Part shown: piece by piece, positions 1 through 10,640 of the stretch
Numbering within the stretch: the first letter of the stretch is position 1
Layout: each line of letters begins with the position of its first letter
NCBI GenBank assembly: GCA_026018925.1
Contig: JAKSZU010000025.1
Coordinates: 28,256,696 to 28,320,695, forward strand
Reading direction: 5' to 3'
DNA length: 64,000 nt
Origin: Tupaia tana
Taxonomy: Eukaryota > Chordata > Mammalia > Scandentia > Tupaiidae
Translations under genes and position numbers: made by a program
Notes under the pieces: generated by a model
What the model was told of the DNA's origin: nothing
Seen by the model: the letters and a program-made list of their open reading frames with translations, nothing else
The model's database searches: none

Positions 1-35
1 ACGCCTGGACCCCTCCAGCTCACAGTACCCTTACT

Positions 36-360
36 CATGCCTGGACCCCTCCAGCTCACAGCACCCTTACTCACGCCTGGTTCCCTCCAGTGCACAGCAC
101 CCTTACTCACGCCTGGTTCCCTCCAGTGCACAGCACCCTTACTCACGCCTAGACCCCTCCAGTGCACAGCACCCTTACTCACGCCTGGACCCCTCCAGCA
201 CACAGCACCCTTACTCACGCCTGGACCCCTCCAGCGCACAGCACCCTTACTCACGCCTGGACCCCTCCAGTGCACAGCACCCTTACTCACGCCTGGATCC
301 CTCCAGTGCACAGCACCCTTACTCACGCCTGGACCCCTCCAGCTCACAGCACCCTTACTC
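36..360. repeat. Marker block A, copy 1 (TAGACC block)
   Basis: This ordered run of units contains two consecutive GGTTCC units followed by the only CCTAGACC form (T at 150), then GCACAC, GCGCAC, GTGCAC and GGATCC units. The same order recurs around 655, 2959 and 6231, so it is a tag for higher-order copies. Confidence 0.85.
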
Positions 361-540
361 ACGCCTGGACCCCTCCAGCACACAGCACCCTTATTCACGC
401 CTGGACCCCTCCAGTGCACAGCACCCTTACTCACGCCTGGACCCCTCCAGTGGACAACACCCTTACTCATGCCTGGATCCCTCCAGTGCACAGCACCCTT
501 ACTCACGCCTGGACCCCCTCCAGCTCACAGTACCCTTACT

Positions 541-865
541 CATGCCTGGACCCCTCCAGCTCACAGCACCCTTACTCACGCCTGGTTCCCTCCAGTGCAC
601 AGCACCCTTACTCACGCCTGGTTCCCTCCAGTGCACAGCACCCTTACTCACGCCTAGACCCCTCCAGTGCACAGCACCCTTACTCACGCCTGGACCCCTC
701 CAGCACACAGCACCCTTACTCACGCCTGGACCCCTCCAGCGCACAGCACCCTTACTCACGCCTGGACCCCTCCAGTGCACAGCACCCTTACTCACGCCTG
801 GATCCCTCCAGTGCACAGCACCCTTACTCACGCCTGGACCCCTCCAGCTCACAGCACCCTTACTC
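541..865. repeat. Marker block A, copy 2
   Basis: Same unit order as 36-360, with the TAGACC unit at 655. The offset from copy 1 is 505 bp, which is 14 units plus one inserted C in a GGACCCCCTCC unit near 512. Confidence 0.85.
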
Positions 866-3105
866 ACGCCTGGACCCCTCCAACAGTACCCTTACTCACG
901 CCTGGATCCCTCCAGTGCACAACACCCTTACTCATGCCTGGACCCCTCCAGCACACAGCACCCTTACTCACGCCTGGACCCCTCCAGTGCACAGCACCCT
1001 TACTCACGCCCTGGACCCCTCCAGTGCACAGCACCCTTACTCACGCCTGGACCCCTCCAGTTCACAGCACCCTTACTCACGCCTGGACCCCTCCAGTGCA
1101 CAGCACCCTTACTCACGCCTGGACCCCTCCAGCGCACAACACCCTTACTCACGCCTGGAACCCTCCAGTGCACAGCACCCTTACTCACGCCTGGACCCCT
1201 CCAGTGCACAACATCCTTACTCACGCCTGGACCCCTCCAGTGCACAGCACCCTTACTCACGCCTGGATCCCTCCAGCGCACAGTACCCTTACTCACGCCT
1301 GGATCCCTCCAGCGCACAGCACCCTTACTCACGCCTGGACCCCTCCAGCACACAGTACCCTTACTGACGCCTGGATCCCTCCAGTGCACAACACCCTTAC
1401 TCACGCCTGGATCCCTCCAGCCCACAGCACCCTTACTCACGCCTGGACCCCTCCAGTGCACAGCACCCTTACTCACGCCGGGACCCCTCCAGCGCACAAC
1501 ACCCTTACTCACGCCTGGATCCCTCCAGCACACAGCACCCTTACTGACGCCTGGACCCCTCCAGCACACAGCACCCTTACTCACGCCTGGACCCCTCCAG
1601 TGCACAACACCCTTACTCACGCCTGGACCCCTCCAGTGGACAACACCCTTACTCATGCCTGGATCCCTCCAGTGCACAGCACCCTTACTCACGCCTGGAC
1701 CCCTCCAGCTCACAGTACCCTTACTCACGCCTGGACCCCTCCAGTGGACAACACCCTTACTCATGCCTGGACCCCTCCAGTGCACAGCACCCTTACTCAC
1801 GCCTGGACCCCTCCAGTGCACAGCACCCTTACTCACGCCTGGACCCCTCCAGCTCACAGTACCCTTACTCATGCCTGGACCCCTCCAGCTCACAGCACCC
1901 TTACTCACGCCTGGATCCCTCCAGTGCAGAGCACCCTTACTCACGCCTGGACCCCTGCAGTGCACAGCACCCTTACTCACGCCTGGACCCCTCCAGTGCA
2001 CAGCACCCTTACTCACGCCTGGACCCCTCCAGTGCTCAGTACCCTTACTCACAGCCTGGACCCCTCCAGCGCACAGTACCCTTACTCACGCCTGGATCCC
2101 TCCAGCACACAGCACCCTTACTCACGCCTGGAACCCTCCAGTGCACAACACCCTTACTCATGCCTGGACCCCCTCCAGCGCATAACACCCTTACTCACGC
2201 CTGGATCCCTCCAGTGCACAACACCCTTACTCACGCCTGGACCCCTCCAGCACACAGCACCCTTACTCACGCCTGGACCCCTCCATTGCACAGTACCCTT
2301 ACTCACGCCTGGACCTCTCCAGTGCACAGCACCCTTACTCACGCCTGGACCCCTCCAGCGCACAACACCCTTACTCACGCCTGGATCCCTCCAGTGCACA
2401 ACACCCTTACTCACGCCTGGATCCCTCCAGCCCACAGCACCCTTACTCACGTCTGGACCCCTCCAGTGCACAGCACCCTTACTCACGCCTGGATCCCTCC
2501 AGTGCACAGCACCCTTACTCACGCCTGGACCCCTCCAGTGCACAGCACCCTTACTCACGCCGGGACCCCTCCAGCGCACAAGCACCCTTACTCACGCCTG
2601 GATCCCTCCAGCACACAGCACCCTTACTGAAGCCTGGACCCCTCCAATGCACAGCACCCTTACTCACGCCTGGACCCCTCCAGCACACAGCACCCTTACT
2701 CACGCCTGGACCCCTCCAGTGCACAGCACCCTTACTCACGCCTGGACCCCTCCAGTGGACAACACCCTTACTCATGCCTGGATCCCTCCAGTGCACAGCA
2801 CCCTTACTCACGCCTGGACCCCTCCAGCTCACAGTACCCTTACTCATGCCTGGACCCCTCCAGCTCACAGCACCCTTACTCACGCCTGGTTCCCTCCAGT
2901 GCACAGCACCCTTACTCACGCCTGGTTCCCTCCAGCGCACAGCACCCTTACTCACGCCTAGACCCCTCCAGTGCACAGCACCCTTACTCACGCCTGGACC
3001 CCTCCAGCACACAGCACCCTTACTCACGCCTGGACCCCTCCAGCGCACAGCACCCTTACTCACGCCTGGACCCCTCCAGTGCACAGCACCCTTACTCACG
3101 CCTGG
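862..3105. repeat. Higher-order copy 1 within the minisatellite
   Basis: This stretch aligns unit by unit with 4157-6377. It opens with the same rare shortened unit (CTCCAACAGTACCC, four bases missing, near 876-890). It shares the same order of GGATC, GGAAC, GTGGAC and TTACTGACGC variants, and ends after the same TAGACC unit. Relative to copy 2 it has four single-base insertions, near 1009, 2053, 2169 and 2577, so the offset falls from 3276 to 3272. By eye only about five base substitutions separate the two copies. This points to a recent block duplication, by unequal exchange or by assembly. Confidence 0.9.
2845..3105. repeat. Marker block A, copy 3
   Basis: Two GGTTCC units and the TAGACC unit (T at 2959) recur here, 2304 bp (exactly 64 x 36) after copy 2. 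The second GGTTCC unit carries GCGCAC instead of GTGCAC. Confidence 0.85.
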
Positions 3106-4137
3106 ATCCCTCCAGTGCACAGCACCCTTACTCACGCCTGGACCCCTCCAGCTCACAGCACCCTTACTCATGCCTGGACCCCTCCAGTGCAGAGCACCCT
3201 TACTCACGCCTGGACCCCTCCAGCGCACAACACCCTTACTCACGCCTGGATCCCTCCAGTGCACAGTACCCTTACTCACGCCTGGACCCCTCCAGTGCAC
3301 AGCACCCTTACTCATGCCTGGACCCCTCCAGCGCACAGCACCCTTACTCACGCCTGGATCCCTCCAGTGCACAACACCCTTACTCACGCCTGGACCCCTC
3401 CAGCGCACAGTACCCTTACTCACGCCTGGACCCCTCCAGTGCACAACACCCTTACTCATGACTGGACCCCTCCAGTGCACAGCACCCTTACTCACGCCTG
3501 GACCCCTCCAGCGCACAGTACCCTTACTCACACCTGGACCCCTCCAGTGCACAACACCCTTACTCACGCCTGGACCCCTCCAGTGCACAACACCCTTACT
3601 CACGCCTGGACCCCTCCAGTGCACAGCACCCTTACTCACGCCTGGACCCCTCCAGCGCATAACACCCTTACTCACGCCTGGACCCCTCCAGTGCACAACA
3701 CCCTTACTCACGCCTGGACCCCTCCAGCGCATAACACCCTTACTCACGCCTGGATCCCTCCAGTGCACAACACCCTTACTCACGCCTGGACCCCTCCAGC
3801 GCATAACACCCTTACTCACGCCTGGATCCCTCCAGTGCACAACACCCTTACTCACGCCTGGACCCCTCCAGCTCACAGCACCCTTACTCACGCCTGGACC
3901 CCTCCAGTGCACAGTACCCTTACTCACGCCTGGACCCCTCCAGCGCATAACACCCTTACTCACGCCTGGATCCCTCCAGTGCACAACACCCTTACTCATG
4001 CCTGGACCCCTCCAGCACACAGCACCCTTACTCACGCCTGGACCCCTCCAGTGCACAGCACCCTTACTCACGCCTGGAACCCTCCATTGCACAACACCCT
4101 TACTCACACCTGGACCCCTCCAGTGCACAGCACCCTT

Positions 4138-6377
4138 ACTCACGCCTGGACCCCTCCAACAGTACCCTTACTCACGCCTGGATCCCTCCAGTGCACAACA
4201 CCCTTACTCATGCCTGGACCCCTCCAGCACACAGCACCCTTACTCACGCCTGGACCCCTCCAGTGCACAGCACCCTTACTCACGCCTGGACCCCTCCAGT
4301 GCACAGCACCCTTACTCACGCCTGGACCCCTCCAGTTCACAGCACCCTTACTCACGCCTGGACCCCTCCAGTGCACAGCACCCTTACTCACGCCTGGACC
4401 CCTCCAGCGCACAACACCCTTACTCACGCCTGGAACCCTCCAGTGCACAGCACCCTTACTCACGCCTGGACCCCTCCAGTGCACAACATCCTTACTCACG
4501 CCTGGACCCCTCCAGTGCACAGCACCCTTACTCACGCCTGGATCCCTCCAGCGCACAGTACCCTTACTCACGCCTGGATCCCTCCAGCGCACAGCACCCT
4601 TACTCACGCCTGGACCCCTCCAGCACACAGTACCCTTACTGACGCCTGGATCCCTCCAGTGCACAACACCCTTACTCACGCCTGGATCCCTCCAGCCCAC
4701 AGCACCCTTACTCACGCCTGGACCCCTCCAGTGCACAGCACCCTTACTCACGCCGGGACCCCTCCAGCGCACAACACCCTTACTCACGCCTGGATCCCTC
4801 CAGCACACAGCACCCTTACTGACGCCTGGACCCCTCCAGCACACAGCACCCTTACTCACGCCTGGACCCCTCCAGTGCACAACACCCTTACTCACGCCTG
4901 GACCCCTCCAGTGGACAACACCCTTACTCATGCCTGGATCCCTCCAGTGCACAGCACCCTTACTCACGCCTGTACCCCTCCAGCTCACAGTACCCTTACT
5001 CACGCCTGGACCCCTCCAGTGGACAACACCCTTACTCATGCCTGGACCCCTCCAGTGCACAGCACCCTTACTCACGCCTGGACCCCTCCAGTGCACAGCA
5101 CCCTTACTCACGCCTGGACCCCTCCAGCTCACAGTACCCTTACTCATGCCTGGACCCCTCCAGCTCACAGCACCCTTACTCACGCCTGGATCCCTCCAGT
5201 GCACAGCACCCTTACTCACGCCTGGACCCCTGCAGTGCACAGCACCCTTACTCACGCCTGGACCCCTCCAGTGCACAGCACCCTTACTCACGCCTGGACC
5301 CCTCCAGTGCTCAGTACCCTTACTCACGCCTGGACCCCTCCAGCGCACAGTACCCTTACTCACGCCTGGATCCCTCCAGCACACAGCACCCTTACTCACG
5401 CCTGGAACCCTCCAGTGCACAACACCCTTACTCATGCCTGGACCCCTCCAGCGCATAACACCCTTACTCACGCCTGGATCCCTCCAGTGCACAACACCCT
5501 TACTCACGCCTGGACCCCTCCAGCACACAGCACCCTTACTCACGCCTGGACCCCTCCATTGCACAGTACCCTTACTCACGCCTGGACCCCTCCAGTGCAC
5601 AGCACCCTTACTCACGCCTGGACCCCTCCAGCGCACAACACCCTTACTCACGCCTGGATCCCTCCAGTGCACAACACCCTTACTCACGCCTGGATCCCTC
5701 CAGCCCACAGCACCCTTACTCACGCCTGGACCCCTCCAGTGCACAGCACCCTTACTCACGCCTGGATCCCTCCAGTGCACAGCACCCTTACTCACGCCTG
5801 GACCCCTCCAGTGCACAGCACCCTTACTCACGCCGGGACCCCTCCAGCGCACAACACCCTTACTCACGCCTGGATCCCTCCAGCACACAGCACCCTTACT
5901 GAAGCCTGGACCCCTCCAATGCACAGCACCCTTACTCACGCCTGGACCCCTCCAGCACACAGCACCCTTACTCACGCCTGGACCCCTCCAGTGCACAGCA
6001 CCCTTACTCACGCCTGGACCCCTCCAGTGGACAACACCCTTACTCATGCCTGGATCCCTCCAGTGCACAGCACCCTTACTCACGCCTGGACCCCTCCAGC
6101 TCACAGTACCCTTACTCATGCCTGGACCCCTCCAGCTCACAGCACCCTTACTCACGCCTGGTTCCCTCCAGTGCACAGCACCCTTACTCACGCCTGGTTC
6201 CCTCCAGTGCACAGCACCCTTACTCACGCCTAGACCCCTCCAGTGCACAGCACCCTTACTCACGCCTGGACCCCTCCAGCACACAGCACCCTTACTCACG
6301 CCTGGACCCCTCCAGCGCACAGCACCCTTACTCACGCCTGGACCCCTCCAGTGCACAGCACCCTTACTCACGCCTGG
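4138..6377. repeat. Higher-order copy 2 within the minisatellite
   Basis: This is the second member of the pair with 862-3105. Its shortened CTCCAACAG unit lies at about 4152-4165, exactly 91 units after the one in copy 1. Unlike copy 1 it keeps perfect 36-bp register throughout. Substitutions against copy 1 include CTGTACC at about 4972 and CACGCC rather than CACGTC at about 5725. After about 6377 it has one extra unit before matching patterns resume, which marks the end of the alignable block. Confidence 0.9.
6118..6377. repeat. Marker block A, copy 4
   Basis: The fourth occurrence of the GGTTCC-GGTTCC-TAGACC order has its T at 6231, 3272 bp after copy 3. It is followed by an extra GCGCAC-type unit that the other three copies lack. 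Confidence 0.85.
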
Positions 6378-6659
6378 ACCCCTCCAGCGCACAGCACCCT
6401 TACTCACGCCTGGATCCCTCCAGTGCACAGCACCCTTACTCACGCCTGGACCCCTCCAGTGCACAACACCCTTACTCACGCCTGGACCCCTCCAGCACAC
6501 AGCACCCTTACTCACGCCTGGATCCCTCCAGTGCACAGCACCCTTACTCACGCCTGGACCCCTCCAGCACACAGCACCCTTACTCACGCCTGGATCCCTC
6601 CAGTGCACAGCACCCTTACTCACGCCTGGTTCCCTCCAGTGCACAGCACCCTTACTCAT

Positions 6660-7635
6660 GCAGCCTGCGGGTGAATGTTCCTACCATAAGTAGCTTCTCA
6701 CAATTCATCTCTGAGAATTTCAATTTGTAAAAAGTTTCTCCTTGTTTTGACTCAGAGTGTACTTCCCTTTAACTGTTATCTGCTAGTCCTAATCTTGTTT
6801 CCTAGAATCCACAGAATAATGTTTCCCAGAAAAGGTAAATAATAAGAATTCACCAAAATGGGAAGGGGCATCTGGGCACATCAAAATCAAAGCCAAGTGT
6901 CCACCAGTAGACGCCCCTCATCCTTTAAAGTCCCTCATGCTGTTGTAGACAACCTTCACGGCTCCCAGGCTTCTTTGCTGCCCTCTAAACCTCTCTGGTT
7001 CTCTTGGGACACCAGCATTAAACCCAAACCTTGTGACACCTAAATAATACTGAACTGTTGCTGGTCTGTTGTCCCTTGAAGAAAAGAGGTCCTTTAAGAA
7101 GGTGGCCTGGCTGTGCTACGACACTGAAGTGGGTCTCACAGAGCAAAGGTTCAAAGCATTGGAAATTCTCAAAGAAATGATAGTGGCAAAGGAACTTCAG
7201 GGAAGTCCACCAGCAAGCCTCACGGCCCGCAGGGCTCAGTTCCTGGCCCAGTCCCCTGCTGGCTTTAAGCTGTGAAAGGTTCAGCTCACCTATAGTTTTG
7301 AAGACAGCAATTTGAGCTTGAGGAGATTGTGACACCAAAAATGATTTGCATTTTAGAACCTGAAAAGTACATTTTTAGTCTTCGGAAAGGGCACCCTCCT
7401 GGTTGTCAAGTTCACGAGTCGCAATGTCTGTGGTGACTCTGTTTCAACCCCCGTCTCCTCAGCCTGCAGGGGTTGCTGTGTAAACATCACTCTACAGCCC
7501 GCGCACTGTTACAGCTGCCGAAGAACAGAGCTTGTCCGTAGGTATTTCAGGCTCTGCTCACCAGGAAGGTTTTGCTGTTTTATTCTTCCTATTTTTTAAT
7601 TAATCTTACAAGTTTGGAAAGGGATTGGTAGTCAC
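6660..7635. other. Single-copy flank of the minisatellite
   Basis: The array stops after TTACTCATGCAGCC and unique sequence of ordinary base composition follows. I recognise no interspersed repeat in it. The only coding-like signal is the frame described at 7082-7275. No promoter, CpG cluster or polyadenylation signal in useful position was seen. Confidence 0.6.
7082..7275 (+). other. Weak candidate terminal coding exon, unknown protein
   Basis: A frame open from 7054 (after a TGA at 7051-7053) to the stop TGA at 7273-7275 has protein-like composition. It has a basic start (EEKRSFKKVAWLCYD), an amphipathic stretch (EQRFKALEILKEMIVAKEL, no more than helix-like), then a Pro/Ser linker and TARRAQFLAQSPAGFKL before the stop. 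A pyrimidine-leaning tract ending in TTGAAG gives a possible splice acceptor at 7080-7081. No ATG begins the frame, so it could only be an internal-to-last exon. I do not recognise the protein. The opposite strand is also open here, which weakens the case. An exapted or chance frame is the main alternative. Confidence 0.22.
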
Positions 7636-7649
7636 AAAAGAAAACCCCT

Positions 7650-7808
7650 TGCAGCCAACAGGCCGAGTGGTGGTTAAGGCGCTGGACTCCCACAAGGCTG
7701 TGGTTTGAGTCCTGAAGCTGGTGGCTTGCTCTCTCTCTCTCTCTCTCGGGCACTTGTAGCAAATTAAACAATAGGAAGAATAAATAAAATTAAATAATTT
7801 TTTTTTAA
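7650..7808 (+). mobile_element. tRNA-derived SINE, short form
   Basis: A tRNA-like head (GAGTGGTGGTTAAGG as box A region, GGTTTGAGTCC as box B) is followed directly by a CT-rich tract and an AATAAA-rich tail, without the middle domain of the long form. It is flanked by a 14-bp target-site duplication, AAAAGAAAACCCCT at 7636-7649 and AAAAGAAGACCCCT at 7809-7822, with one mismatch. This is an L1-type insertion of moderate age. Confidence 0.9.
7727..7748. repeat. (CT)n run in a SINE
   Basis: A pure CT dinucleotide run forms the pyrimidine tract of the SINE at 7650-7808. Confidence 0.9.
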
Positions 7809-8139
7809 AAAAGAAGACCCCTAAAACAACAACCAACAAACATTAAAGATGATCACCCTGTCTACATAGAGACTGTTCTCCAATCTGGGTTTGAAGGTTG
7901 GTAAACAATCATAGACTTTCCTTCTCAAGTTTAAAATTAGGAATAAACTCAGACATCACAGGCAGAAAACGTGCATTTGCTTTTGCAGAGAAGGTGTTGA
8001 GGTTCGTGTGGCTTGGACGAAGGACAGTGGACTTCCTAATTCTCTTTCAACAGAACAGCAGGATCATGTGCGACTTCTTCTGCAGACTGGCCTACAGGCA
8101 GGTCAGTCACCAAAGGAGGGTCATTCTGTAGGTTGGACA

Positions 8140-8315
8140 AAGAGAGGGGAAAGTGAAACGGGCCCTTACACTCTGGTTTTGACCCCTGTAGGCTGCGGTC
8201 TTAGACACGTTACTGGCAGCTTTAGTCTCCTTGCTCTGAGAAATCAGTGAGGGGACATGTGATGTTTCACACAGCACCTGGCACTTAATGAGAATTCCAT
8301 AAAGAGCCGCTCCAT
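8140..8315 (+). repeat. MIR-like SINE fragment
   Basis: The sequence keeps the MIR order: a diverged 'loses/cTCTTAGACACGTTACTGGC' core, a 'CTCTGAGAAATCAGTGAGG' region, and a CACAGCACCTGGCACTTAAT 3' part. Old and diverged; identified by resemblance only. Confidence 0.5.
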
Positions 8316-9685
8316 TGCCAAGAATAGGAATATTGTACTCGCCTTCAGCTCACAGTCAGGAGTTGAGCACTTCTTGCCTGCTCCTTGCTGACTGAGGCTC
8401 TGTAAAAGGACAGATACAGAGAGCAGTCCCAATTTCAGGACTGCTGCAGAGACATGTATTGACATCACTTGGCCACACAGCACTTAAGGAGTACCTGCTT
8501 CTTACAATCACAACATTAGATAGGAAGACTATCTGGGAGCTGAGAGATTTTCCATAGCAACAATGGCTGAAATGCAAGGATGGGGTGGGGGGTAGTAGCC
8601 GTTCATTCTCTATCTTCTCTATTGCTGACATTTGTCTATGTGGCAAAATACTGAGCTCCAAACAGCCAGTAAGCAAATAAAACTTAGAGTCTATGTTCAC
8701 AGAATATTCCAACACAACAGAATTACACATTGCAATGAGCAGTTGAAACCAACAGTGCATCCTTATTGTAACAGAAGTTTCAAACTCTCTAGGTGATGAA
8801 AGTAGCTCCCAAGTCTTCCCAAGTCCTCATCTTTCCTCGAGCCAGAAAACCAGGCAGGCAGAGAGGCACAGCACAAAGTGAGCCCCACGTGTTACTTCTT
8901 AAGAGGTGACTTGTGAATTACTAATGTTTGGGTAGCCACATGTCTTCAGGATGAAGATGGGACATAAAACACAAAGCCTCTCTATTCAGAAAAACCACTA
9001 CATTCTGCGAAGATCCTATTTAAGTACATGTTCAACATTTGGCTCCTACTTAGCAGTCCTGCATGTGTTTTCCATTATTTAAACACATCGAATTATAGTC
9101 TTTGTTATGTTACGTCTCATGTAACTAAAGGAGCAGAGGTGATGCAGAAATGTTGGGATTGTAGTCACTGGGAGACAATCAACACCGACAAAACGTACGG
9201 TGCATACTCCAGACTCCAGAAGAACCACACTTTGTGAGTGTACCTCCACGTGCGTTAACACGCTCCGTAGTAAAACTGAGCTGACCAGGTTCTATAAGAA
9301 CTACCTATTGGACTGGGTAGCAACTTGGTATCTTAATCAAAAGCAAACTTCTGGAAATGTCATTAATTACCTTACTCATGTATCTATTCATTCATCACAG
9401 AAACATTTACCGAGCACCAACCATGTACAACTGGTCAACCTACAGATGTGCTCAAAGTGGAGAGGCTAACTTCCAGTTGAATGGTAAGCAAAGCTTTGAC
9501 TCCAAAAGTGAATTTCAGAATTCTTGTAAGCAGAAGACTTAGCCTTCTTACTGTGTATGAGAGACATTCAATCTGTACTCATATTTTACTAATACGCATA
9601 ATCACCTGGTTTCCTAATCCCCAGCACATTTTAGGCAAACAAGGAGAAGCTTCCACATTGTTCAAAAGCATATAAAAAGTATATA
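8316..9685. other. No feature recognised
   Basis: Mixed unique-looking sequence. Short open frames occur on both strands but none has protein-like composition or splice context. No repeat family was recognised. Confidence 0.5.
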
Positions 9686-9689
9686 ACCA

Positions 9690-9925
9690 ATATGACTACT
9701 TGCTACCACTCATTAAACCCTAGCTTCCTGCTAAATACTTGGATCAATTCTTGCATCTGAGGCAGGCGTGATTCCCACCTCTACCTTGTAGATGAGAGAG
9801 CTCTGACTCTGAGCGGGTTCTGTAATGTGTCAAGGTCACTGTTCCAGGAGGAGCAGAGAGGGGACTGAACAGAGCTGGCCTCAGAAGCCCTCGCTTTGAA
9901 CACTCCAACACGCTCACCTCCTAAT
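9690..9925 (-). repeat. MIR-like SINE fragment, antisense
   Basis: The plus strand reads in MIR antisense order: a CATTAAACCCTAGC start, a 'GTAGATGAGAGAGCTCTGA' counterpart of the GATGAGGAAACTGAG core, then GTGTCAAGGTCACTG and GCTTTGAACACTCC at the tRNA-like end. Confidence 0.55.
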
Positions 9926-10330
9926 AAAGGATGCTCTATCGGCATTGCCTCCTGCTTTAACAAACCTTGATAGATGCTTTGCAGTGTTTTATAAAATAAC
10001 AGGTATTTGGTGATAATCGTGTCTGGTTTTCCATTAAACGGAAACTGCTCGGAGCCTATAAACAAAACTCAAGTAGAGCCATCACGTAACGTTATAAAGT
10101 GGCCTTTCTTTGTTCTTACTGGAGTTCTTTATGAAAATGGCTGGGATAGGAAAAGAACCAGGGAAAACTCCTTAGCAGCCTTTGCTGTCGAAACCATCAT
10201 TTGGTCAGTAAAATGTTGTTTCTATCAACTCAGAGAGAGCTAACTTACCCCACTCACATATCATTTTATGCTAAAACAGGATTAGGATAAAGAAAATAGA
10301 TTTGAATGTCTCTGCTCCAAAAAACAATAA

Positions 10331-10475
10331 TAAGGGTTGGTTTCATGGCCTTGTGGTTAAAGGAGCCAGATCCCACATGACTGTCCTTGCAGCTAAATCC
10401 CAGTTCCCAGAGGCTTGAAAAACATGCAGGGTGCATGTATGTGTGTGCCCCAGATTCCAACAGGATGGAGAAATG
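10331..10475 (+). mobile_element. tRNA-derived SINE, diverged older form, partial
   Basis: The head (TGGCCTTGTGGTTAAAGGAGCC, box-A-like, then CCCACATGACTG) is followed by CTTGAAAAACATGCAGGGTGCATGT and CCCCAGATTCCAACAGGATG. These match the middle of the copies at 30060 and 61515. The CT-rich 3' end is missing and MIR-like sequence follows. Confidence 0.65.
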
Positions 10476-10640
10476 GAGGTGACGCTATGCCAAGCACCGT
10501 GCTAAATCCTTTACTTCAATTTTATCCTTCAGCCCTCACAGCTCTCCTTCCATGCCGATCCTCTCCTCGTGTCCCTGAGAGCCGGCCTCCTGCCTGGGGC
10601 TGCCCAGTGAAGGTCAGGATGGCCTTTGAACTGTGGAATG
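10476..10640 (-). repeat. MIR-like SINE fragment, antisense
   Basis: TGCCAAGCACCGTGCTAAAT and CCTTTACTTCAATTTTATCC followed by CAGCCCTCACAGC fit antisense MIR 3' sequence. It lies immediately after the SINE fragment at 10331. Confidence 0.5.

Larger units (their letters stand above)
1..6659. repeat. 36-bp minisatellite (VNTR) array, about 185 units, open at left edge
   Basis: The whole interval is a head-to-tail array of a 36-bp unit. Each unit reads CTGGACCCCTCCAG, then a variable 4-base step (mostly GTGC, also GCGC, GCAC, CTC or CCC forms), then ACAGCACCCTTACTCACGC. Units differ at a few fixed positions: GGACC/GGATC/GGTTC after CTG, CAGCACC/CAACACC/CAGTACC, and CACGCC/CATGCC. The plus strand is C-rich and G-poor. 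The array begins outside the window and ends at 6659. Because 36 is a multiple of 3, stop-free frames of hundreds of codons exist on both strands, with peptide periods of 12 residues. The frames break only where single-base indels occur, and there is no start context, splice signal or non-repetitive coding flank, so no CDS is called. It is non-coding tandem DNA, with a subtelomeric or intergenic position possible but not shown. Confidence 0.97.

Noticed and set aside
1..6659. CRISPR-like array or telomeric/centromeric satellite
   Set aside because: Units are head-to-tail with no unique spacers, host is a mammal, and the 36-bp unit is neither TTAGGG-like nor an alpha-satellite-length monomer.
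37..6693. Very long open frames on both strands, as proline-rich repeat proteins
   Set aside because: They are produced by a 36-bp period without stops. Three plus frames and a minus frame are open at once, indels switch frames freely, and there is no unique coding flank.
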